Shown: positions 43,931-53,098 of the stretch, piece by piece
Layout of the letters: every line of letters starts with the position of its first letter
How positions within the stretch are numbered: position 1 is the stretch's first letter
Assembly (NCBI GenBank): GCA_033763975.1
Contig: JANRJM010000002.1
Coordinates: forward strand, 1-64,000
DNA: 64,000 nt
Reading direction: 5' to 3'
Source: Planctomycetota bacterium
Lineage (GTDB): Bacteria > Planctomycetota > Phycisphaerae > Phycisphaerales > UBA1924
Program-made: the position numbers and the translations under genes
Notes under the pieces: model-generated
The model's database searches: none
The model's input: only the letters and a program-made list of their open reading frames with translations
What the model was told of the DNA's origin: nothing

Positions 43931-44391
43931 AGATCGTGCTCGGCGCCGACCATCGAGGCCATTCCAGCGTGCGTCAACTGCAGGAGAAACTCGCGCGCGA
44001 GGGACACCAGGTCGACCTCGTCGGCGACTGCTCCGGCACGCCCTGCGACTACCCCGAGCGCGCCTGGCAGATCGGACGCGCCGTCGCCGACGGGCGCGCG
44101 GACGTGGGCATCCTCGTCTGCGGCACGGGCATCGGCATGGCCATCGCCGCCAACAAGATCAAGGGCGTCCGCGCCGCCGTCGTGCACGACGAGATCACCG
44201 CCCAACTGAGCCGCAGCCACAACAACGCCAACGTCCTGTGCCTCTCGGCCGACCTGCTGGGCCAGCGCCTCATCGAGAAGATCGCCGACGTCTGGCTCGC
44301 GACGAGCTTCGAGGGCGGGCGCCACGCCCGGCGCATCCGCAAGATCCTCGCCATGGAAGAGGGCAAGGACCCCGCGACCATCAGCGAGTAA
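43927..44391 (+). CDS. rpiB: ribose 5-phosphate isomerase B
   Basis: 154 residues, GTG start overlapping the preceding stop. Interconverts ribose 5-phosphate and ribulose 5-phosphate in the pentose phosphate pathway. Motifs: VLGADHRGHSS, then CDYPERAWQIGRAV, and the active-site Cys in GILVCGTGIGMAIAANK, followed by AAVVHDEITAQLSRSHNNAN. Length is normal for the family. Translational coupling to the YrdC-like/phosphatase fusion. Confidence 0.95.
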   Translation: MKIVLGADHRGHSSVRQLQEKLAREGHQVDLVGDCSGTPCDYPERAWQIGRAVADGRADVGILVCGTGIGMAIAANKIKGVRAAVVHDEITAQLSRSHNNANVLCLSADLLGQRLIEKIADVWLATSFEGGRHARRIRKILAMEEGKDPATISE

Positions 44392-44419
44392 CCCGCCCGC
44401 CGAGTCGGGCGATTCGCCC

Positions 44420-46486
44420 CTACCGCCCCCACTGCTCGGCGGGTGCCCTGAGCAGCCGGTCGAGTTCGTCTTTTTCGGCCTGGCTGGGCAGGCGCTCGCG
44501 GATGTCGCGCAGCACGTTCATCGCCTCGTTCACGCCCACGCCCCGCTCCCACGCGTGCGCCAAGAGCATGGCGTCGCGCACGCCCTGGAAGGCGCGCACG
44601 TTCGACTTCAGCACGCTCAGCAGCCCGTCCTCGGGGCGCGCCTCCAGCAGCGGGGTGGCGCTCAGCCAGAGCGCGTCGCGCAGGATCGGGTCGCGCTGGC
44701 GCGTCGGGCTCATCCGCGCGAACACCCGCCACACCGACTGCGTGAACCCCGCGCGGAAGAAGGGCAGCACCAGCAACTCCGCAACCTCGGGCGAGATGGC
44801 GTCGGGGTTCTGCTCCAGCAGCGTGGCGCCGAGGCGTGCCACGTCCGCGTCGCGCCCCGCGAGCATCAGGGCGCGGATCGCCGACGCGTACCGCGCGCCC
44901 GTCAGGTCGTCGCGCAGCGTGCCGAGCACGTCGGCCTCGCCGGGGAGCGCCCCTCTCTCGCCGCGGGGCGCGGGCGGGCCCAGCGTGTACAGCGGGTCGC
45001 CCAGGATCGTGATCTTCCACCACGGCGCGCCGTCGAGCCGCGCCGCCACGCCGAACGGCGCCCCGGCCCGCAACCGCCCCGCGAGCGCGGGCGTCGGCAC
45101 GAACCCGCCCAGGTAGGGCTCGTGCACCGACCCAGCGTAGACGAACACGCCCCGCTCCAGCCAGCGCCCGCCCAGCCGATCTCGGTTGGCCGCGGCGGTC
45201 GCCGACCACGAGTGCACGATCGCCGCCGCCGCGGGAACATCGAGCACGGGAACATCGCCCGGCAGGCACCGCCCGGTGTGCACCTCGAAGAAATCGTCGT
45301 TGCCCTTGGTGTTCACCATCACCAGCCCGCCCGACACCGGGCGCGCTGCCCGGATGCGCCAGTCCCACGACGTCGTGCGGGGCGAGTCGAGCACCTCGGC
45401 CCGCAGCCCCCCCTCGCGCAGGATCTCCGCCGCCTGCGTGCAGTCGTACTTCGCCCACGCCCCCTCGTTCGGGTAGCCGTCGAACAGCCACGCGTCCTGC
45501 GGCTGCAAGAACAGCGCGCACATCGCCCGGTACACCGACACCGGCGCCGTGCCGAACGCGTGCCCGCCCCACGCCCAGCGCGCCCCGGGCGTCGCCGCCG
45601 GGCCCAGCCGCCCCACCCGGTCGCTCATCGCGAGCAGTTCCTTGCCCGTGTCGTACCGATTGGGCGAGTTCATCGCGATCGTCACGCCCTCGAGATCGTC
45701 CCCCAGCCCCCGCCACGACCACCCGCTCGTCTCCGCGACGCGCTCGCTCGCGCGGAGCAGGATCTCCGTCTCGGGCGCGCCGATCGTCGCGTCGAAGCCC
45801 TGGCGCATCGGCACGAAGCCCACGGCCTGCCCGCGCCCCGCCGCCAACGCCAGCCCGCCCGCCCACGCCGGGTCTTCCACGTTCATCAGCACGATGCCCG
45901 GGGGCGTGTGCCCGATTCCCCGCCAATGCGCCAGCAGCGCGTCCTCGCCGATCATGCTCCCCGGCGCGCCCTCGGGCACATCCCACGCCCGCGCCACGCC
46001 GTCGGTCACGCTCGCGATCGTCGTCTTCGCGAACGACGCCCCGTCGTACGTGCCGCCCGCGTCTCCCGCGGCGTTCCACCGCACCACGCGCGCCGGGCGG
46101 AACGCACGCGCGAACCGCGCGATGTTCTCCATCCCCTCCAGCGTCCCGTCATCGATCAGCACCGGGAACCGCGCCGTGGGCGACCACTCGCCGATCGCCC
46201 GCGTGTACGACCCCGCGTCGCGCACCAGCACCAGCACGTCGCCCACCGTCGCCGCCCGGCGCGTGGCGTCGACCCGTCGCCCGATGCGCACCTGCGCGGG
46301 CTCGTCGGCCGGGGCCGCCTGCCCGCCGGGCACAGGCGGCAGCGGGATCGGGTTCACCACCGGCGCCGGCGTCGGGCTCGCCGGTGGTGCAGCCCCCTGC
46401 GCCCACGCCGCGCACGCAACCCATGCCAGCGCGCCCTGGACAATCGCCTGCCCAACCGCCCCCAGCAGCCGCGGAAGTCGTGCCAT
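44420..46486 (-). CDS. large secreted protein, TIGR03790/C25-like fold possible
   Basis: 688 residues from ATG 46486 with a signal peptide (GALAWVACAAWAQG) and a Pro-rich linker. I do not recognise it firmly. The stretch GVFVYAGSVHEPYLGGFVPT, followed by PWWKITILGDPLYTLGPP, resembles the end of caspase-like domains in TIGR03790/gingipain-type proteins (a G-x-x-EP-L...GDPLY pattern). The usual His-Cys catalytic pair is not obvious. The final 180 residues are helical and repeat-like (LLEQNPDAISPEVAELL), resembling TPR. Converges with rpiB. Confidence 0.6.
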   Translation of the reverse strand: MARLPRLLGAVGQAIVQGALAWVACAAWAQGAAPPASPTPAPVVNPIPLPPVPGGQAAPADEPAQVRIGRRVDATRRAATVGDVLVLVRDAGSYTRAIGEWSPTARFPVLIDDGTLEGMENIARFARAFRPARVVRWNAAGDAGGTYDGASFAKTTIASVTDGVARAWDVPEGAPGSMIGEDALLAHWRGIGHTPPGIVLMNVEDPAWAGGLALAAGRGQAVGFVPMRQGFDATIGAPETEILLRASERVAETSGWSWRGLGDDLEGVTIAMNSPNRYDTGKELLAMSDRVGRLGPAATPGARWAWGGHAFGTAPVSVYRAMCALFLQPQDAWLFDGYPNEGAWAKYDCTQAAEILREGGLRAEVLDSPRTTSWDWRIRAARPVSGGLVMVNTKGNDDFFEVHTGRCLPGDVPVLDVPAAAAIVHSWSATAAANRDRLGGRWLERGVFVYAGSVHEPYLGGFVPTPALAGRLRAGAPFGVAARLDGAPWWKITILGDPLYTLGPPAPRGERGALPGEADVLGTLRDDLTGARYASAIRALMLAGRDADVARLGATLLEQNPDAISPEVAELLVLPFFRAGFTQSVWRVFARMSPTRQRDPILRDALWLSATPLLEARPEDGLLSVLKSNVRAFQGVRDAMLLAHAWERGVGVNEAMNVLRDIRERLPSQAEKDELDRLLRAPAEQWGR

Positions 46487-46614
46487 GGCCAGAGCGTACG
46501 GGCCCCGCGCCGATTTCCGTGACGGACGCCCTGGGGAAGCGCATCCACGTGCCCCATCGGCGCGGACGGGGCGGCGTCCGGGCCATTCGCCCGTTCCGCC
46601 CATCGAGCCCTGTC

Positions 46615-47868
46615 ATGCATCACACCCGCCGTGAGTTCATCAAGGTCTCGCTCGCCTCGTCCGCCGCCCTGGCGCTCACCCCCACCCTGCTCGCGGGCGT
46701 CGAGCGGCGCAAGCGCCTGCGGATCCTCATCCTCGGGGGCACGGGCTTCCTGGGCCCGGCCATCGTCGAGGACGCCCTCAAGCGCGGGCACGAACTCACG
46801 CTCTTCAACCGCGGCAAGCGCGAGAAGACCAAGGGCACCTCCTTCGACGACGTCACCAAGCTCTACGGCAACCGCGACCCCAACAAGCACGCCGAAGACC
46901 CCAAGCCCGAGGGCCCCAAGGGCCTCGAACAGATCGAAGCCGCCGTCAAAGCCGGCACGAAGTGGGACGCCGTCATCGACACCAGCGGCTACGTCCCCCG
47001 CATCGTCAAGGCCTCCGCCGAACTCCTCGCCCCCGCCGCTTCGCACTACGCCTTCGTCTCCACGCTCTCCGTCTACGCCAAGAACGACACCCCCGGCATG
47101 GGCGAAGACGCCCCGCTCGGCACGCTCGCCGACCCCACCGTCGAGACCATGGGCGCGCAGTTCGAGAACTACGGCCCGCTGAAGGCCCTGTGCGAGCAGG
47201 CCGCCGAGGCCGCCATGCCCGGGCGCACGCTCAACGTCCGCCCCGGGTACATCGTCGGCGTGCGCGACGACACCGACCGCTTCAGCTACTGGCCCGTGCG
47301 CACCAGCCAGGGGGGCGAGATGCTCGTCCCAGGATCGCCCGACGACCCCGTGCAGTTCATCGACGTCCGCGACCTCGCCGCGTTCATCCTGAACGCCGTC
47401 GAGCGGAAGGTCACCGGCCCGATCAACGTCTGCGGGCCGGTCGGCGGCACCACCTGGGGCGCGCTCATCGACGCCTGCGAGCAGAGCGTGCGTCGCATGC
47501 ACCGCGAGGGTGCAACGAAGGTCTGGATCCCCGCCGACTTCCTCGCGACGCAGGAACTGGGGCCGGGCATTCTGCCGATCTGGATCCCGCCGGAAGGCGA
47601 GTACGCCGGGTTCCACCGGCGCTCGATCGACAAGGCGGTGAAGGCCGGGCTCACCACGCGCCCCGCCGCCGACACGTGCGCCGAGATCCTCGGCTGGTGG
47701 CCCGGCGAGATCGAACGCCGCACCCGCGTCACGAAGGAAATGCGCGACGCCGCCATCGCCGAGGGCAAGGAACCGCCGAAGATGTCCGACCCGACGCGCC
47801 TGCGCACCGCGCTGCCCGAGGGGCGCGAAGCCGCCGTCATCGCCGCGTGGCGGGAGAAGACCAAGTAG
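46615..47868 (+). CDS. Tat-exported NAD-dependent epimerase/dehydratase-like protein
   Basis: 417 residues from ATG 46615. N-terminal twin-arginine signal TRREFIKVSLASSAALAL, then an extended SDR Rossmann start LRILILGGTGFLGPAIVE. The region FVSTLSVYAKND has the catalytic-type Ser, and a Tyr-x3-Lys is seen in ENYGPLKALCE. Export of an NAD-dependent SDR in folded form with its cofactor by the Tat pathway is common in planctomycetes and related groups. The substrate, perhaps a sugar nucleotide or isoflavone-like compound, is not known. Confidence 0.86.
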   Translation: MHHTRREFIKVSLASSAALALTPTLLAGVERRKRLRILILGGTGFLGPAIVEDALKRGHELTLFNRGKREKTKGTSFDDVTKLYGNRDPNKHAEDPKPEGPKGLEQIEAAVKAGTKWDAVIDTSGYVPRIVKASAELLAPAASHYAFVSTLSVYAKNDTPGMGEDAPLGTLADPTVETMGAQFENYGPLKALCEQAAEAAMPGRTLNVRPGYIVGVRDDTDRFSYWPVRTSQGGEMLVPGSPDDPVQFIDVRDLAAFILNAVERKVTGPINVCGPVGGTTWGALIDACEQSVRRMHREGATKVWIPADFLATQELGPGILPIWIPPEGEYAGFHRRSIDKAVKAGLTTRPAADTCAEILGWWPGEIERRTRVTKEMRDAAIAEGKEPPKMSDPTRLRTALPEGREAAVIAAWREKTK

Positions 47869-47876
47869 GAGCAGGC

Positions 47877-48002
47877 GTTCCGCGTTCCGCGTTCGGCATT
47901 CGGCATCATCCTCCGCCCACGGGGGAGGTTGCGAGTTCGCGAGCCGGAGGGCACTTCACCCCCTCACATCCTCACCTCTTCACCTCCTCACCTCCTCACC
48001 TC
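47877..48002. repeat. two short tandem repeat arrays in the gap before trpE
   Basis: At 47877-47904 four 7-base units (gttccgc, gttccgc, gttcggc, attcggc) are found. At 47963-48002 five 8-base units of the type tcacctcc/tcacctct follow, making a pyrimidine tract 18 bases before the trpE ATG. No ribosome binding site is visible at that ATG. An imperfect hairpin (CCTCCGCCC/GGGGGAGG) lies between the arrays. Confidence 0.75.
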
Positions 48003-48020
48003 TCTTCTACCCTACTCCCC

Positions 48021-49679
<1,659 letters not shown>

Positions 49680-49700
<21 letters not shown>

Positions 49701-51467
49701 TCGCCTCCCCTTCAACTGCACGGCGCTCGACGTCTCGCGCACCCACGCGAGGAGATCGAACGCCTCCGCCGCCGGCAGGTCGCCGAACTGCTGCTCGGTC
49801 GCTATCGCACCGACGAACCGGAACGGGCGGCGTTCGCGCAGCCACGCCGTCGCGAACTCCGTCTCGCCGCGCGCGGGCCTGATGTCAAGAATCGCGATCG
49901 GCGGGGCGGCGGCGTCGAGCACCGACTCGATCGACCGCTCGGGCGGCGCCTCCAGCGGATTCCCCGCGTGCAGCCCTTCGCCCCGGCGGATCGCCGCGTA
50001 CGTGCCCCGCGCGGTGCCGAACCCCACGCTCACGTAGTCTTTCCCGTACCACTCGCGCAGGTGCCAGCCCATGTTGGGCTGCATGGCCGAGACGTGCGCG
50101 TTGTGGGCCCACAGCACGATCTTTGCGTCGGGATCGCCCTGGAGGATCCACCGCACGTTCTCGGCCATCGCGCGATCCCGTGCCGCGTACCCGTTCGCCT
50201 CGGCGTACATCATCGCCCACTGGCGCAGGAGGTTCGCGTTGAACCCGAGCCAGGCGCGTTGCGCGGGCGACATCCCGCGACCGGCGAATCGCTCGTCCGC
50301 AAGGCGCAGCGACGCCACGAACCGCGCCGCCGCCGCCAGTGCCTCTTCGGGCGTGACGCCGTCGGGCTCGACCGCGGTGCTCGCCAGCCGCAGGCTCCCC
50401 GGCGCGTCGTGGCCGACGCCCGCGTCGAACGCGGTTTCGTACGTGCGCGTCTGACCCGACGAGAAGCCCTCCATCGCGGGCGCGCCGAAGGACAGGTCGA
50501 ACCCCGGGCCCTTCCACTCCACGCCGTCCAGTTCGATGCGGAGATCATCGATCCACGCGCGCCCCTTGCCCGTCATGATCGCGCCGAAGTTCACGTTCGT
50601 CGTATCGGGCGGGTTGTCGAGCGTCAGCGCGAAGCGCTGCCACGCCGTCGTCCCCGTCGGCCCTCGGTCCAGCATGTTGTCGAACGCACCCACCGACCCG
50701 TCGGCCTTGTCGGCCCGCCACCACAACCCGACACGTCCCCGCACGTCCTCCGTGCGGATCCACCCGGACAGCGTCACGGACTTTCCCGCGGCCTGCTTCG
50801 CGGGAAAGGTCCCGGTCGACACCGCGAACGGCGACACGCCCCCCATGGGCCCCTCACCGATGGCCCGCACCGTGCGCCGGAGCGACTCGAGTTCGCCCGC
50901 GAGCGGATCATCCGGGCCCAGCGCGTCGCGCAGGATCTTGAGCGGCAACCCCGGGCTCTGCATGTCGAACCCGGTGAACCGCACGCGCTTCCCCGAGCCG
51001 ACGGCGCCCTCGCGCTCGTTGAACGCGCGCATCCACCGGACCATCGCCGCGACCTCCTCGGTGTTCCACGTCCAGAACAGCATCCCGCCGACGAGCACCT
51101 CCGGATCGCCCTCGCCCTTCGAGACGTACTCGTCCACCGCGAAGCTCTCCGGAGCGCTCGCCTCGATCGAGAACACCGTGAACCCCATCTCGGTTGCGAG
51201 ATACTCCAACACCCGGTGCTTGAACTGGAACTGCTCGCGCGAGCCGTGCGTGCTCTCTCCCAGCCCCACGATCCGCGCATCGCCGATCATGTCCTTGAGG
51301 AACGACAGGTCCGCGAGGTCCGCGCCCGCGTGCACCGTGCGCACCTCGCGCGCGTGCGTACGCACCCACGCCGTTGCGTCGTCCGCGGGCTGCGCGAGCG
51401 AGACCACTCCGCCACCCGCAAACGCCGCAATCCCCGTCAGCCAACTCGCCGCCCACGCAGTGCGCAT
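49680..51467 (-). CDS. exported erythromycin-esterase-family protein with an inserted beta-sandwich
   Basis: 595 residues, signal peptide ending near VVSLAQ. Erythromycin-esterase fold: IVGLGESTHGSREQFQFKH with Glu71, His74 and His84, VFSIEASAPES, VRFTGFDMQSPG, and KIVLWAHNAHVS. Between about residues 215 and 335 a domain is inserted that reads SVTLSGWIRTEDVRGRVGLWWRA and TTAWQRFALTLDNPPDTTNVNFGAI, like a carbohydrate-binding jelly roll. The family includes succinoglycan-biosynthesis-type hydrolases; macrolide resistance should not be assumed. Overlaps the end of trpE. Confidence 0.86.
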
Positions 51468-51539
51468 CCCGTGCTCCTTGTCCCGCCGCCGCCCCTGGCC
51501 CGGCCCCTGTCCCCTACAGTCTCACCGACAGGAGGATGC

Positions 51540-51911
51540 ATGACAACCTCCGACGAACGCGTCGCCACCCTGCCCCCGCCCAAGGCGGCCCCCAAAGACG
51601 CCCCCGACACCAGGCAGCCCCCGCTGTGGAACGTCGTGCTCCTCGACGACGACGATCACACGTACGAGTACGTCATGCGCATGCTGGGCGAACTCTTCGC
51701 ATTCCCGCTGGAGCGGGCCTTCAAGGCCGCCCAGACCGTCGACGAGCACGGCCGCGTCATCCTCCTCACCACGCACAAGGAGCACGCCGAACTCAAGCGC
51801 GACCAGATCCACGCCTACGGCAAGGACCCGCTGCTCGCCCGCTCCGCCGGCTCCATGAGCGCGATCATCGAGGTCGCGCAGGGCGACCCGAACCAGCCGC
51901 CGCACCAGTGA
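51540..51911 (+). CDS. clpS: ATP-dependent Clp protease adaptor
   Basis: 123 residues from ATG 51540, with GGAGG at 51531-51535. Core motif NVVLLDDDDHTYEYVMRML corresponds to the DDxxT substrate-binding pocket, and THKEHAELKRDQIHAYG to the ClpA-contact helix of ClpS. ClpS hands N-degron substrates to ClpAP. The Pro/Ala-rich N-terminal extension is usual. No clpA gene is adjacent. Confidence 0.9.
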   Translation: MTTSDERVATLPPPKAAPKDAPDTRQPPLWNVVLLDDDDHTYEYVMRMLGELFAFPLERAFKAAQTVDEHGRVILLTTHKEHAELKRDQIHAYGKDPLLARSAGSMSAIIEVAQGDPNQPPHQ

Positions 51912-51930
51912 CCAGTGCTTGCTCAGGACA

Positions 51931-52062
51931 GCGAGGCAGCGAGACAGCGAGACGGCGAGGCAGGGCGGCAAGAACGCTCCGCGCGCCCGTGTGATCCTCT
52001 GACTCTTCTGCGGCCCTGCGGCCCTGTGGCCTGCGGCCCTGCGGCCCTGCGGCCCTGTGGCC
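51931..52062. repeat. two 8-base tandem repeat arrays between clpS and the dehydrogenase gene
   Basis: At 51931-51962 four 8-base units (gcgaggca, gcgagaca, gcgagacg, gcgaggca). At 52011-52062 five copies of cggccctg broken by one 7-base variant tggcctg and ending in tggcc. The unit sequences differ from each other and from the array before trpE, but the period of eight is shared. The gap of 219 bases holds nothing else recognised. Confidence 0.8.
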
Positions 52063-52130
52063 TTCCTGCCTTGCCCCGGTCCCCAGTGCCCAGTCCCTGC
52101 CGCCTCGCCGCGTGCCAACAATGCCCCCAC

Positions 52131-53087
52131 GTGCCCCCCGACCACGCCCGACCCTTCGTGATCCAGTGCGAGGACCTTGATCCCGCCGCCGGGGCGTGGC
52201 TGCGCGAGTCCTGCGACCTCGAGGTCTGCCACTTCTCCGACGCCCGCTTCCCCGCGCTGCTCGCGCGGGCCGACGCCGTCATCGTCCGCACCTACACCCG
52301 CGTCGACGGCGCGTTCCTCGACGGGGCCCCGCGCCTGCGCTGCGTCGCGCGGGCGGGCGTGGGTCTTGACCGCATCGACGTCGCCGAATGCCGCCGCCGG
52401 GGCGTGCAGGTCGTGCACACGCCCGACGCCAACTCCACCGCCGTCGCCGAGTACGTCTTCGCGCTGCTCGCCGACGTGCTGCGCCCGCGCACGACGCTCG
52501 CCGGGCCCGTCCCCACCGATCGCTGGAACGCCCTCCGCCGCGCGCACGAAGCGCCCGCGCAGTTCAACGAGCTCGTCCTGGGCATCCTGGGGCTGGGGCG
52601 CATCGGCCGGCGCGTCGCGCGCATCGGCGCGGGCTTCGGCATGGAAGTGCTCTTCCACGACATCGCCCGCGTCCCGGCGCCCAAGCGCCACGGGGCCGTC
52701 CCCGTCCCGCGCGACGAACTCCTGCGGCGGGCCGACATCCTCACCATCCACGTCGACGCGCGCCCCGCCAACGCGCGCCTCGTCAACGCCGACTTCCTCG
52801 CCTCCGTCCGCCCAACCGCCATCCTGCTCAACACCAGCCGGGGCGTCGTGGTCGACGCCGCCGCGCTCGCCGACTTCCTCCGCACCCACCCGGGCGCCCG
52901 CGCGATCATCGACGTGCACGACCCCGAGCCCTTCGGCCCGGACTACCCGCTCCTCGGGCTGCCCAACGCCACCCTGCTCCCGCACCTGGCCGCCTCGACC
53001 GCCGCGGCCCACGTCAACATGAGCTGGGTCGTCAAGGACCTCTGGCGCGTGCTGCGCGGCGAGAAGCCCGAACACCCCGCGCCCTGA
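52131..53087 (+). CDS. D-isomer-specific 2-hydroxyacid dehydrogenase, phosphoglycerate-dehydrogenase-like
   Basis: 318 residues from GTG 52131. NAD-binding motif LGILGLGRIGRRVARIG; catalytic set Arg in VARAGVGLDRID, Glu in DVHDPEPFGPDYPLL and His in LLPHLAAST; NTSRGVVVDAAALADFL is typical. The N-terminus is shorter than in SerA and no ACT domain is present. It may make 3-phosphohydroxypyruvate or act on another 2-hydroxyacid. Converges on the RNase E/G gene, eleven bases away. Confidence 0.88.
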   Translation: MPPDHARPFVIQCEDLDPAAGAWLRESCDLEVCHFSDARFPALLARADAVIVRTYTRVDGAFLDGAPRLRCVARAGVGLDRIDVAECRRRGVQVVHTPDANSTAVAEYVFALLADVLRPRTTLAGPVPTDRWNALRRAHEAPAQFNELVLGILGLGRIGRRVARIGAGFGMEVLFHDIARVPAPKRHGAVPVPRDELLRRADILTIHVDARPANARLVNADFLASVRPTAILLNTSRGVVVDAAALADFLRTHPGARAIIDVHDPEPFGPDYPLLGLPNATLLPHLAASTAAAHVNMSWVVKDLWRVLRGEKPEHPAP

Positions 53088-53098
53088 GCGCCCGACCG

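Noticed and set aside
47963-48002. CRISPR-like repetition before trpE
   Set aside because: Units are eight bases long and directly adjacent without spacers, so this is a simple tandem repeat.
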